Positions 1-11,696 of a stretch of 64,000 bases of DNA are shown in pieces. A program made the position numbers and the translations under genes. The notes below the pieces were generated by a model. It saw nothing but the letters and a program-made list of their open reading frames with translations. It searched no databases and was not told where the DNA came from. Numbering within the stretch: the first letter of the stretch is position 1; each line of letters begins with the position of its first letter. The DNA comes from Artemisia argyi (lineage: Eukaryota > Streptophyta > Magnoliopsida > Asterales > Asteraceae): positions 255,424,044-255,488,043 of the forward strand of contig CM060708.1 of NCBI GenBank assembly GCA_030686995.1. The letters run 5' to 3'.

Positions 1-2847
1 AATCTAAAATATTATAAAAGAATTTCCTAAAATATTTTTGTATTTTTAAATGCTTTTTCTGATTTTTTTATGGATTTTTGTTTATTAAAAATGATTATAA
101 TAGAAGAAAAATTAAGAAAACTATTAAATCAACTCATAAAATTATGAAAAATTCACAGAAAATCTAGAATATTATAATAAGCTTGCATAAAAATTTTGGA
201 AAATAAATAAGCAACATAAGTGCTTATTGTAGACAATTCAGCTTATCACAAGTGCTTATTAATAAGCACTTGTGACAAAACTTTGTGAAACTTGAAACAC
301 GGTATCAATATAAGCAAATAATCACTATGAGACTTAAGAAAGATCAGGATAAGCACAAGAACTCAATCAGAGAGCAATAAGCAGTTTCAAAAAAAGCTAA
401 CTCATAAGCAGAATAGACAAAGAATAAGCTAGCAGAAGCAGACCATATACAACTCTTATACAACTATAATGAAACTCAGAAAAGCCAATAAAACTCAATC
501 ACAAGCTTAAACAAACAATTGCAGTCATATTCTAATGATAGAAAACTGATCCAATACCCAAACTAGCAGGTCCAATAAGCTATACCAAATAAGCTCAAAT
601 AATGAACCAATGGGGGCAAAAGCAAGCTTGAACTACTGAGTGTCACTAAACCTAAAAGCCTTATCTAACACTAACAATAGCTACTCTAAATGATCCTGAT
701 TTCAGCAACCTTTTAACTACACATAAATGAAACAGTAGATTTTTTTTTGAAATGCTATCTAACTTTGACTTATGCTAAATTCTAATGATTATTTCTACTG
801 CTACTAGTTTCTATAAGCTATAACTATACTAGATTAAGCTAGTTTAAACAATTATGCAACTAAATCCACAAGAATACCAACTGATTCCAATTTACTTAAC
901 TGTAAATGAATTTTGAAAACTATTTTGACTCTTTATTGTATAAACCTATTTTTTTAATGATCTATTATCCTATTATTACTCTAATACAACATGTATAAAC
1001 CAGAAAATCCATGATCCAACTTCAACTTAACTCAGTTACTGCTACATCCAAACACTCCTTAATATCCAATTTTAACTATGAAATCTATATTAATTCTATA
1101 AATCTCTAAGCTGCTTACCTATTTAACTCACTAATCACTAACAGATTCAAAGTTAACAATCAAGAACAACTAGTCTATTCAGCAACAATATAATAGATCA
1201 CAAATTAAAACAGATACTCTAAAGAGACTAACAACACAGGTCTACTAAATCAAATGAAAACAAAATCATTCAAGCTCAACTATAGATTCTAAGACAGCAA
1301 CAAAACAATATCAAATCAATGCAACAGTATACTAATTCAACTTCAGAAGCTAAAACAGATACTACAAAATTAATAAGATCAAAACAGAAATTACCGAAGC
1401 AATTCCCCTCAGCTAGAACAGAGGGGATTCACAGAAGCCTATCTCTAGGATAGGCAGAGACCATCCATGTCTGTCTCAGCATATCACAAATTCACCACAG
1501 GAATCAATTGATCACCTCCTTATGACTTATGTTGACTGACCAAGTAACTTGAGAAAATGGAATGAAATCTCATTCACTAAAACTACAGAGCTTGTTTGAA
1601 CTATGAAGAGACTAATTGAGCTTATTTTTTAAAGCTTATCAAAACAGAATGAAAACATTTTTTTATTTTTTAATTTATTTTCTTATTTTCATTGAATTTT
1701 CTGCAAATGAGAAAATTGAATTGTAAACAATTTTTGATAAAAAAAAACTAGATTAAAACTAAGATATAATGCTGAGAAGTAAAATTATATTAGCTAAAAT
1801 AAGAGAATTAAAACAGAAATTCAATAGAAAAGATATATGAAAAACTGAAATTTTATTAAAACATAAAGACAAGTAATACATTCACTAATCTAAATACAAA
1901 ATGAGAGTAAAATCCTGCAGAGCTACTCTAAAAACTATACTACTCCTACTCCTAGTCTAACAGCTCTAAATTGTGAATGAGAGAGGGTTTTTTTAGCCTT
2001 GAGTTGAGTTGGGAGCCACGGATTGCCAAGCTGGAAATCCGTGTGCCTTGTGCTTTCTCTGACATAATCTAAGCCTTCCAATCATTCCCCAATCATCTAA
2101 GCCGTTTGATCATTCCAAATGAGGTGTCCTGTCCAATTAGATGATGCCACGTATCCATAGGTGTGCTAGTTTGAGTCTGACAACTTCTGACACATCTGAA
2201 AGCTTCTAGAAACACTCGGAATTGACCCTTATACCCTTAATCTCAGTAATTTGGCCAGAATAGTAACTAGGGTTCGGTGAATAGTAATCTGGGTAATTTG
2301 GGGATAAAAAGGGCGGGGTTGGGTTATTTATTATATGTTTGACCCTTATTTTGACCGGTATTAAAAAAAGATGGGTCGGGTTTATATGTAGTGGATGGGC
2401 TTGGGTATCATAGAGGTGGATTGGGTATACTTGGAAAGAAATTGGGCCAGGTGGATTTTGGGTTTGTTAGGAGTTAGATTTTGTTATTTTTAGTTTAGAT
2501 AAAATCCAAGGACCAACTTTGTAAATACATAAAGCACAAGGACTAATCTTGACCAATCCGCAAAGTACTTCCAAGGACTATTTTTGATAATCTTTTGATT
2601 CTTCAAGGTCTTTTCTTGCCAATTTGAGCTCAAATATGAAAATTGCTTTCCCGCCTCGGCTTTTGAACCTCTCTTCTATTTCCCGTGCTCGTGTTTGTTG
2701 TTTTTGCAATTTCTTGTCCTTTTCACAATATCCGTTCCTGCATATTCAAAAACACAAAAACAACATATTTTTGGCATTTAAAGTATGTTTTTAGTTATTT
2801 TGGTCCGGTTTTGGTCTTAATAAAAGTGTGTAAATTAATACACACCA
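1..2847 (-). mobile_element. 3' LTR (partial) of a very large LTR retroelement
   Basis: This stretch is repeated almost base for base, with small indels, at about 15,833-18,722, in the same orientation. Read on the minus strand it starts TGGTGTGTATTAATTTAC at 2847, directly after a purine-rich tract, which marks it as the 3' LTR of a minus-strand element. Its far end (about 475 bp by comparison with the other copy) lies left of the window. It is AT-rich, full of AATAAGC/GCTTATT words, and contains no ORF. Compared with the 5' LTR, its TATA box (TATAAAA on the minus strand) has decayed to TAAAAAA at about 1988-1994. Confidence 0.85.
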
Positions 2848-2862
2848 AAATCCCCCAGACTA
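2848..2862 (-). other. Polypurine tract of the large LTR element
   Basis: On the minus strand a run reading GTCTGGGGGATTT directly abuts the TG start of the 3' LTR. This is where the plus-strand primer (PPT) of an LTR retrotransposon is expected. Confidence 0.7.
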
Positions 2863-4261
2863 AAGTATTGTCGTGTCCTCACGCAATGTGATCAATTCAC
2901 GCTTTTGGGATAAATAATTTCAAAACTCTTCCTACTAACTTTGTAAAGTAGCAAGGAGGTCGAAAGAAGTAATAAAATCATTTATTTCCGCAAACGCTCC
3001 GTTTTTCAAAATTTTCCTTTTATTCTTTTATTCCACTTACACTTCTATTTTTGTACTTTTCATGCTTCATTCTTGTGACGGTTTATTGATCTTTCATTAT
3101 TTTGCAATAATTATTAGGGTCAACGAGTAGAAACACTTTTCATAGAAAAGTGACCGTACGGATAAAAATCGTCATCCTTGATTTTTCACAAGCCCCCAAA
3201 CTAAGCGTACAAATGAGATCACAGCTTATCTACAAGTTAGATGCTAACACTACTCATAATAGTTACTTGTGGAAACTCCTTACTCCCATATCCTAGGTTT
3301 TGTATCTCAATATTTTATTTTTATTGAGAAATGAATTGCTTCATATTTTCTCGTTTCACTATTTTTTAGTCCGATAGTGATACGTAAGTTAAAACGATAA
3401 GTAGTTATTCATTTTCTCTTAAGAACTACTGCAATAGAAATTCGGTCCACATCAAGGAATTTTGATACATACAACATCATAAACATATAAGTTGCGGAGT
3501 ACTACACGTGCACCTCGTGTAATTGATTACTGATAAAAAACATGCACCTCACGCGCCAGCAACTTATTTACATTCAAGCTCTTATTCATCATAACTTTCA
3601 ACTTTCACTTTTTTCATTTTACTCTTTTTTCACTTTTCTCATATTTTTCATACTTTTCACTTTTTTCTTTCTTTCTTCACTTTTTTCTCATAACATCAAT
3701 GGAAACTTATCGGGTAGCTCCAAAACCACATAGATAATCAACATTTGACTTTTGATTTTTTCACTTTTTGCTCTTATTTTTTATGTTCCTTGACATGTAC
3801 CAAACTTCTAAAGCAACAATTCTCTTAAGAAAACAAAAAACTAAATATTATTCAAACCGAAATACCACTAATTAACCTAGAACATCTATTATATATGGGT
3901 GACGTTTCTGATGGGAGTAAAAAGCCACAAGTACCTCTTATGAGCTCTAAAAAGAACCACTACTCCACGTTTAGCATCTAATCTTCTAAATAAACTCTAT
4001 CATTTCTCGCTCTTCGCAATTTAAGATTCCAAGTAATGAAACCCGCGAATACTTAGCCGATAATCAGCCACGTATATATAAAGTCAGTTACGGAAACTTG
4101 CAAATTCTAGAAGAAGAATTCGCGTTTTCTAGCTCCTGATGTAAAAGACTAGCGAAAACTTTTAAGCTGCGCATGTATAAAGTCAAGTACGAGAACTTGC
4201 AGATTCTTAAGAAAGAATTCGCATTTTATAGCTCCTTGTGTACAAGACTAGCACAAGCTTA
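2863..4261 (-). other. Non-coding internal region of the large LTR element
   Basis: I see no credible coding sequence on either strand. The stretch is AT-rich with CT-rich runs (about 3,600-3,700). It is the 3' part of the interior of the large minus-strand element. Together with 14,874-15,337 it seems to be all of that element's interior, which would make it a non-autonomous, LARD-like element. Confidence 0.55.
4077..4261. repeat. Imperfect 99-bp tandem duplication
   Basis: Two adjacent units each start TATAAAGTC and contain ACTTGCA.ATTCT and GAATTCGC.TTT. They begin at 4077 and 4176 and differ by scattered substitutions. No coding frame goes with them. Confidence 0.7.
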
Positions 4262-4724
4262 TGTGATCATCATTGGTTAAGGGAACAAGGTAGGGCTCAA
4301 CACGTTCGGTCAAGTCAAAATATTTATTCCTACTTTCGCCAGCAAGAAAGTCAACAAGGTGTCAAAACACTTATTCAAACTTTATTATATTTTTGCACAA
4401 AGGCACCAAGTATCTCAAGAAACGGCCAAAACCATTTTGGCGCCAATACTTTTGAATGGCCAAGATTAACCCTAGTGATCCTATGGCTACAATTGTTGCT
4501 GGGAAAGATGACAAGGACTCATGTGAACCCTAAATGGACATTATAAAAGAGATAGAGAGAGTGGAGCAGCTATCTAGTTTTTTAGTAATTTTTAATGTAT
4601 TTTTTTTAGCATTGTACTTTTAATCTCAATCCAATTATCAGTTGTAATTTCTTTTTCAGTATTAATAAAAGTGTTGTTTCAGAAATTTAAGTTGTGTTTT
4701 GCATTTCCAATCTCATAAAATTAT

Positions 4725-4765
<41 letters not shown>

Positions 4766-5442
4766 AGAAAAAAAAATAGAAGAAAAGCAAGAATGAAGCA
4801 TAGGAGCAGGTTAAATCTTGGATGGACCTGGTAATAGAGCTCATGGGAGCATTAGGTCACTGGTTTTGGTTCTAGCTCAGCCTTGGTGTTGCTTTGGACT
4901 ATTTGTAAGAAAAAAAAATTCCAACTTTTGTGTTTTTCATTGCAGCCTTGCTAGTTGTAGCTTTATATCTGTTTGACATTGCTTATTTGTGGTACTTATA
5001 GGTTGTTAAGAGTAGTTTAGTTCACTAGAAATTATTTTGATAAGCTTTGAAAAATTTGCTTATTGGACTGTCACATAAGTTAGGCTTGGATCTGTGTGGT
5101 TTGCTATGTGGTATGTTGGATATTGATGTTTAAATATGCTATTTCATGATTTTATAAATCTGTGATCAAGTCTCATAGCCCAAATCAGTTTACATTCTCA
5201 AATCTCAAAACAGTTTAAGCATTAAAGGGGTGTTTGGCATAAGCCTTTCAAGAAAGCTCAGGGGGATTTGGTTGTAAATTTTTGATTTAGTCATACCACA
5301 CTAGAGTTATTTAGGAATAAGGAACTACAAAATCAGTGAAAAATTCAGTGGAAGTCAAAATAACACAAAATCCACCCACACAGTTAACTGTATGGGTTTT
5401 GTATTCCAAAAAAACATTCACCTAGGTTTGTAAGTTGTAGTT
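4262..5442 (+). mobile_element. LTR-like promoter fragment, plus orientation
   Basis: The segment holds a TATA box (TATAAAA at 4542-4548), followed by an AATAAAAG-type signal near 4665 and a long A run (about 4730-4764). Its central part resembles 55,310-56,050: both have a TTGGCGCCAA word, a GGCCAAGATT..TGATCC.ATGG block, then TATAAAAG, in the same order. It is therefore a fragment of a related LTR family, inserted next to the truncated end of the inner copia element. Its exact ends are not clear. Confidence 0.5.
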
Positions 5443-6614
5443 TCTCAAGTGAATTCAAATGACAACCAATATAAGCAATTCTATTCAAGTAATGAAAGTA
5501 TTGAAATGTAATGAAGAAAAGATAGAGTTAGAAAGATCAAACCACAACACGCGAATTTATAGTGGTTCGGCTACAAGGACACCTTCCTTGCCCTACTCCA
5601 CTCCCCAAGTACCACACTCGAGAGTTTTCTTCACTATGTCAACAAACTCCTTATGGTGGAGAAACCTTACACACCTTGGCTTACACGAGTTAACGACACT
5701 AAGCTAAATGTCGAGTTCTAATCGTAGCTAGAACTAATCTCACGACTTCTTTAAGGCTTCACACCTTCTTCACAACTTCACAACTTCTTCAATGCTTCAC
5801 ACCTTCTTCACACCTTCACAACTTCACACCTTCTTCTATGCACAACTAATTCACAACTACTAAACTACTTTACAACACACCTAGTTTCTACAATCAACAA
5901 ATTTACACAACACTTTTACAAATATCTACCACAACTACAATATGAAACTAGCTATTCACAACACTACTACAATTAGATGGATATAGAGGAGTGTTCTTCT
6001 TCTTGCACTTGAATGGATGAAGCTTTGGATCACTTGGAAACAAAGACTTATGAATTATATGATCAAAGGATTTTAGATCTAGAAATGGAGGTTGGATCAG
6101 AAAGTTTATAGTGCAAAAAGGTGAGAAAAATATGTGAAATGATCCAATATTTATAGGGCCAGAATTTACTGTTCTGGAGCGTGCCGGTCCCCTTAATTAG
6201 GGGTCGGTCCCCTTAATCATTAAGGGGGCCGCCTAGTAAAATTAAGGGGGCCGCCCTCCTGAACGTTGAAAAAGTTTTTCTGGATAAAATTTGCCCTTTT
6301 TTGTTGGAAATTTGAAATCATATCTTTGTGGTTTAATATAGCATTACCAAAAATGATTTACAAATATATATAAAATGTTTATATCATTTTATAAGATGTT
6401 ATGTCTTAAGACAAAATTTCCGTTGATCATGTAATACATAAGATGCTTAGTTTATGCATACCTTATGTGATATTAGATGTAGAGGTAAATATTTGTTACC
6501 AAATACTTGTTTACATCTTAATCTTGACTTAATTTGATTTGAGTTTTGTGATTATCAAAACATAGGTTTATTGAGAGATATTAATAACCTTTTTAAACAT
6601 TATTTATATCAACA
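5443..6614 (-). mobile_element. 3' LTR of inner copia-type element, truncated
   Basis: It matches 13,714-14,873 with about 25 substitutions by eye plus a 12-bp indel. On the minus strand it starts TGTTGATATAAATAATG at 6614, right after a GGGGGAGAT polypurine tract. The last 92 bp of the LTR, present at 13,622-13,713 in the other copy, are missing at 5443, where unrelated sequence begins. It carries the GGTCCCCTTAA hairpin cluster at 6184-6255 and a TTCACAACTTC-rich minisatellite at about 5758-5835. Confidence 0.85.
6184..6255. repeat. GGTCCCCTTAA/TTAAGGGG hairpin cluster (3' LTR copy)
   Basis: Two forward and two reverse copies of a GGTCCCCTTAAT-type word are packed into about 70 bp. They can form 10-12-bp hairpins with A/T loops. 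The same arrangement recurs at 14,444-14,515 and, with variation, at 7917-7988 and 10,652-10,725. Confidence 0.85.
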
Positions 6615-6805
6615 ATCTCCCCCTTTTTGATGATTACAAAACTTAAACTCATTAATTCAAAAATTAATTTTTAAACAAGTATTTTAGTGAGTTTATATTT
6701 ACTTCTCCCCCTTTTTGTAGAATCAAAAAGGTTATGCCGACAATTTTCAAACGTGAAAGATTGACAGGTAGATATCTCCCCCTTGATGTGTACTCCCCCT
6801 CGTTT
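6615..6805 (-). other. Polypurine tract and three PPT-like repeats of inner copia element
   Basis: The tract adjoining the 3' LTR reads AAAAAGGGGGAGAT on the minus strand (6615-6629). This is characteristic of SIRE/Maximus-type copia elements. Similar AGGGGGAG words recur at about 6702, 6774 and 6791, so the element carries a small cluster of candidate plus-strand primers. Confidence 0.7.
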
Positions 6806-7115
6806 GGAGGCACCAAGAGAACGAGCTATGGAATGCTTTGCAAAAAAAAATATTAGAAGCACAAGTATATGCATGCAAACATGTATAAGTTGATTAGAAA
6901 AAAAAAATAAAGCATGTTTGAAAGAAAGCATTCATATTAAATAATAGGTTGTGTCAAGACACAACATACAAGTAGCAATTTGGATTACAAGTAGAAAAGC
7001 TAGTTCACAAACTAACAAGAAGGAAAATACATCATCATGGCAAGAGTACATGGTCTTCATAGAGCTTGCAAGCAAAAGGGTGGTAGAGACGTCATTTATT
7101 AAGCATATCAAATGC

Positions 7116-7715
7116 TTAATTAGGAGAGCATGATGGTGATGATGGAGGAATGGGTGAGAATTGTGGTGGAGGAATGATTGGAGAGTATGGTGGTGGTGGT
7201 GGTGGTGGTGGGTTGGTAAGAAATTGTTCAATATATGAAAACATATATTGAATTTCATCTCTAAGGCCAAAGATGACCGTGCGGTTATGGATGCAACAAA
7301 GACAAGTATCCCCATGGGATTCAAGTAACCTCCAAGGCACGGGATTGGTAAAGAATGGTGGTGTAATTGGTGGAGATGAGAGATGAGCATCAAGTGGTGT
7401 TATTGGTGAAAGTGAGATGGTAAGATGGGTGGACATGAGTTCTTGTGTAGGAAGTGGTGATGATACTTGTGGTGACAAGTGTGAGTTGATTTAGTCATTA
7501 ATTGATGAGGTTGAGGGTATGGAGGATGAGGAAGTTCCATGAGTGGAAGGTGTTTTAGATGGTGCATTGGGTGCACTTGGGGATGAGCATTTGGGTGGAG
7601 GTGATGGTGTTTTGTTGTCTTCATTTGTTAAGTAAATGAAGAGTTGTTTTGGGGGGATGACCACAAGTTTTTGTTTCTTGGAGGCTTTGGAGTGTGAGGT
7701 GCTTGGTGGAGTCAT
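7116..7715 (-). pseudogene. Pro/Ser/His-rich ORF of inner copia element, one in-frame stop
   Basis: A single frame runs from ATG at 7715 to a stop at 7116, about 199 codons, broken only by TAA at 7491-7493. The first part is rich in Ser, Pro, Thr and Lys. The second has a short non-repetitive block (IFGLRDEIQYMFSYIEQFLT) followed by a run of eight prolines. I do not recognise the family. It lies between the transposon-protein ORF and the 3' LTR. Its ATG is about 50 bp downstream of a TATA-like box (7766-7772) and 200 bp from a hairpin cluster like that of the LTR promoter, so it may have had its own promoter. The composition is low-complexity, so coding function is not certain. Confidence 0.45.
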
Positions 7716-7765
7716 GATGATCTAGATGGTGAATGATGAGATGAAGAATGGTGATTGTAGAGGGA

Positions 7766-7988
7766 ATTTATAGTATGGAAATGGTTGATTAAGGTATGTA
7801 TTTGAAATGGTTGAATGAGATTCTAAAATCAGTTGGGTTAAAATGGGAAATGGTAGCTGAAACTAGAGAAAGGGTTCACAAGATGCAAAAGAAAACAGTG
7901 AATCCAGTTCCAGATGGCCGGTCCCCTTAATTGTATGTCGGCCCCCTTAATAATTAAGGGGACCGCCTAGGGAATTAAGGGGGCCACC
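7766..7988 (-). promoter_or_regulatory. Internal LTR-like promoter module 1
   Basis: On the minus strand the order is a hairpin cluster (7988-7917: two GGTCCCCTTAA-type and two TTAAGGGG-type words), 145 bp of spacer, then CTATAAATTCC (TATA on plus-strand coordinates 7766-7772), then the ATG of the Pro/Ser-rich ORF at 7715. The 5' LTR has the same cluster-then-TATA order with a 29-bp gap. Promoter activity is inferred. Confidence 0.5.
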
Positions 7989-8338
7989 CATCTGGTGTTT
8001 TCCCAGACGACCAGAAACCCAAAATTTGCAGAATTTGGTGATTTTTCAAGTGTGTTTTTCCAGCAAGCTCTATTAGAAGTACATACTCTAGGAATGATGA
8101 TATATAAACATATAGATATATAATCAAATTTTGCATGCAAATTAACATATAATAATCCACATGAAAAGAAGCATGACATAACATTAAGATAGTAGCATGA
8201 TAACATTTAAAGTCTAAACATCATTAAAGAGATAAACAAGAAATAACACAAGTATTTCCGAATAAATCGGACAAATAGCAAACCATACAAATGTCTAAAA
8301 GAAACAAATAATAACAAGTAGCAACACGTCAATATCTT

Positions 8339-9555
8339 CTACTTCTTCTTCTTTCCAAGCATCTTCCTAAACATCTTCCCAACGGATTTGAAACCTCCTC
8401 GAAGTTCTTCATGCATTTGTTGTTGACGGTTGATGATAGACATTTGACGAGTGAAGAGAAGCTCATCGGTACGTTCATGAGGAAGAGGAATTTGATACTC
8501 GGTATCATCAATATCGGAAAGATCTTCAACAAAGGTCGTGGGGGATGGAGTACTAACACGTGAGGTGTTTTCCTCCTCATCATCATCGTCATCACGATGA
8601 GATGTAGAACCACGAGGCCTAGAATACAAAGGACCACGAGATTTTCCTTTGTCACTTTGAGCACGTCGAGTACGAACACGAGTAAGTTGGTTCAAAGTAG
8701 GAAGGATATGAACGTAGTAGTCTCTTTGAAGATGTGAGTAATGTTCCATCACATAACGATAAAGTCGTGTGAGAAACATACCGTAAGGAAGATTGGCATT
8801 TGGGGTGTTCTTGGCGGACATGATTCGATGAATAAAAAGATAAGCCAAACTGTATTGCTCTTCAGCAATAACACAATAAAGCATGTGGGCAATGCTCGCC
8901 GTGACATGATCACGGTGACCACCAGTACCAAACGCATTCTCTCGAATGAGTTCTTCCCACTTCTTCATATCTTGGCTTAGCTCTTTGAGGAGGATTTGAT
9001 TGGCATGAATATCGACATTCTTCGACTTGATTACTCGACTAGTCGTACAACCTTCTAGTTCAAGCATTCGACGAATGTCTTCAGGACTAGGAATCTCAGA
9101 ATAGTAGGGGCCATCCTGAGGACGATTTCTTTCAAGAATGGAAAGATCCCATTCATTTGAAAAACGGCTTGGCCGTTGTATGGGATTCGAAGAATTTGAC
9201 CAAATTGAGCAAGAGTAAGAGTGATGAATTGATTTTGAATCATGAAGGAAATGAGGATATTACCATAGGGATCGGTTTGCACCGTCACTTGGCTATAGAA
9301 ATCAAGGATAAAAAGAGGAATGATTGGTTCGTTGATTTGGAAAAGACATTCAAAACGAATATTGGTGAACATTCGTTCGGTTTGATCATTTTCATAGAAA
9401 GATGGATCGACAATTCGTCCTTCGTGAATGTTTCTATTTTCAACAGGACGATAGAAACATGCAACTGAAGGAGACATGCCGGGAGTAGAAGAGACTTTTG
9501 GAATGTATTGTTTGGTTTTGGAGACATCACCAACCGTGGTCTTAGGCATTTTCAC
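8339..9555 (-). pseudogene. Plant transposon-associated protein of inner copia element, frameshifted
   Basis: Two overlapping minus-strand frames (9555-9055 and 9067-8339) together resemble the extra-ORF proteins of SIRE-like copia elements in composite plants. Family hallmarks seen are NRNIHEGRIVDPS, FECLFQIN, a conserved FYSQ, QNQFITLTLAQFGQILRIP, then LIRENAFGTGGHRDHV and LPYGMFLTRLYRYVME. The second part has an acidic DDDDDEEE tract and a basic tail ending GKKKK. The frame change lies near 9110-9140, in the stretch that should join the two blocks, so the gene is broken by an indel. The function of this family is not known; a link to the retrotransposon life cycle is inference. The reading starts just after a TTTAG that could be a splice acceptor. 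Confidence 0.65.
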
Positions 9556-9611
9556 CTAAACAATATAACAACAAAAATAGAATTAATATAAAAACAACTA
9601 TCATGCATATG

Positions 9612-9612
<1 letters not shown>

Positions 9613-9660
<48 letters not shown>
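9613..9660. repeat. (TA)n microsatellite
   Basis: About 24 uninterrupted TA units, upstream of the transposon-protein ORF inside the inner copia element. Confidence 0.95.
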
Positions 9661-9664
<4 letters not shown>

Positions 9665-10386
9665 TATGCACTATATGTGGAACGAAATTCTACTTCGACA
9701 CAAAAAAAATATTCAATGAAGTAGTTTCATAATGTTTCTTTTATTTTGATTTTAAACTCGTTTAGAATGTATAATATCAAATAGTATGATATCATAATTC
9801 ATTTCGAAATAAGGCTAGATATATATTAGATTATATATCTTCCATTTCATAAGAGTTTGACACAACATAAGCTTGTTTAAAAGATTAAAATGCGAATTTT
9901 AGTTTTCAAAAATATCGTTTTTGAGATAAACCAAACGCTCCCTTAACTAGATAAAAACATCCTAAAACATCAATATATATATTGATTATATATCTTGATG
10001 ACGTCTATTGATTCTAGTAGTATTAACAAGTTTTATTAACTAGTTTTAAGTTTCAAATAACTACATATAGTTATAGTTTGTTCATGAACCAAACGCCCAT
10101 GTTGTCTTCATGAACCATTTTATAACAAATTGAGAAGTATGTTATGATTGTTTAAAACGTTAAAACAATGTAATGTAGTAAGTTTTAAGTTGTTTTTAAG
10201 AGTTATATCAACAATGTGCCTCTTGAAAAATAAAATTTAACAAGGGTTTATGGGCGATTAATGATTTTGACAAAATGATATGTTATACTAAATTTGAGTT
10301 GCAATACATCATCCTAATCCTATGGGAAGCATTTGGTAGTTCAATTTCTAGCTTTTATTACACTTAAATTCGAATTAAAATAAATT
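9661..10386. other. Non-coding interior of inner copia element
   Basis: AT-rich, no credible ORF. This is part of the stretch between Gag and the extra ORFs where an autonomous copia element would carry its polymerase. I see no protease, integrase, RT or RNase H motif here. Confidence 0.6.
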
Positions 10387-10725
10387 TTAATAAAACGCAT
10401 AATTATTGATTAGACACCAAATCGAATGAAATGTGATGAAATGCATGTTGAAAAACTTACAAAAGATGTTGTTATATATTTGGTTGATGTTTGCCCCTTG
10501 CGAAACAACCCCGGATTGGTGATATGGTGGAGGATTTTGATGGTTTTGGGTGTTTTGGTTCGTACTCAGCAGCAATGGGGAAGAGATGAATGAGCAAATG
10601 GGGTGTTTGGGAATGGAAATAAGGTGGAAAACATAGTTGGAAGTGTCAGATGGCCGGTCCCCTTAAACATTAAGGGGACCGCCCTCGATAACAAGCCGGT
10701 CCCCTTAATCTTTAAGGGGGCCGCC
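10387..10725 (-). promoter_or_regulatory. Internal hairpin module 2 and short leader ORF
   Basis: The hairpin cluster at 10,652-10,725 has two GGTCCCCTTAA-type and two TTAAGGGG-type words. Downstream on the minus strand is a short open frame (from a TTG at 10,575, starting LLSTNQNTQNHQNPPPYHQS) that runs into a strong splice-donor consensus, TTTTGTAAGT, at about 10,462. This looks like a first exon behind a second internal promoter. I could not find a phase-compatible downstream exon. Both internal clusters share the flank CAGATGGCCGG, which the LTR copies lack. Confidence 0.4.
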
Positions 10726-10962
10726 TTTGAAATTTTCGAAATTTCGCGGAATTAGTTTCTAGAACAAAAATATTTATACGTATATAATTAGATTTATAAT
10801 ATATCAAAAATACGTAAACGTTTATTGGCACGATGATAAAATTCTTAACAATTTTTAATTACCGTTTCGATAATTAAAATATACCTTTGACAATTTTGGA
10901 TAAAATGATCAAAGTGTTAAGTTGATGAAGGGTTTGAGGTGTGTTCGGGAATATGTGAATAA

Positions 10963-10964
<2 letters not shown>

Positions 10965-11041
<77 letters not shown>
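10965..11041. repeat. (TA)n microsatellite
   Basis: About 38 TA units, inside the inner copia element downstream of gag. Confidence 0.95.
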
Positions 11042-11043
<2 letters not shown>

Positions 11044-11324
11044 TGTGAGTGAAAGATGGGTTGATGGGTGAGGTTTGAAAGATAGTAGCAGAGATAGGAT
11101 AAAGTCGGCGAGAGGAGTTTGTTTCATCCATAGTGTTCACGTGCGAAGGCGTTCTTGCATGATATGAGTCCACTTGACTCATATCCCTTCATCATCATGA
11201 GTCTCCTAAAAGAGGACTTAATAGAATAACGCGAGGGGGGGGGGGGAAGGAAAGGGTTCGATAAAGAACAATTTCCTGGAGTTCTAGAAAGTCAACTAAT
11301 GACGTATCTAGGTTATGTGCAAGC

Positions 11325-11440
<116 letters not shown>

Positions 11441-11696
11441 TTAATATATTAGGTATTAAGAGTATATGTAAATATAAGTATATATATGATCGAACAAATA
11501 GAGAGAAAAAGGCAAGTTATATCTATGCAAACAATGTAATCAACTAAAGCATATTTATCTAAGCATGGCAATGAGTTATGAAAGAATGACGTACCCGGTG
11601 GTCTTCAAAAAATATTCAAAATCATCAAGATGATATATAGACTTTGAAAAAGTCTATGTTGAGAGAAACTTCAAGATTGCCTCAAGGAATGTTCAT

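Noticed and set aside
5459..5707. 82-codon frame present in both inner-element LTRs (also 13,730-13,978)
   Set aside because: Conserved only because the LTRs are copies. It is on the strand opposite to transcription and resembles no known protein.
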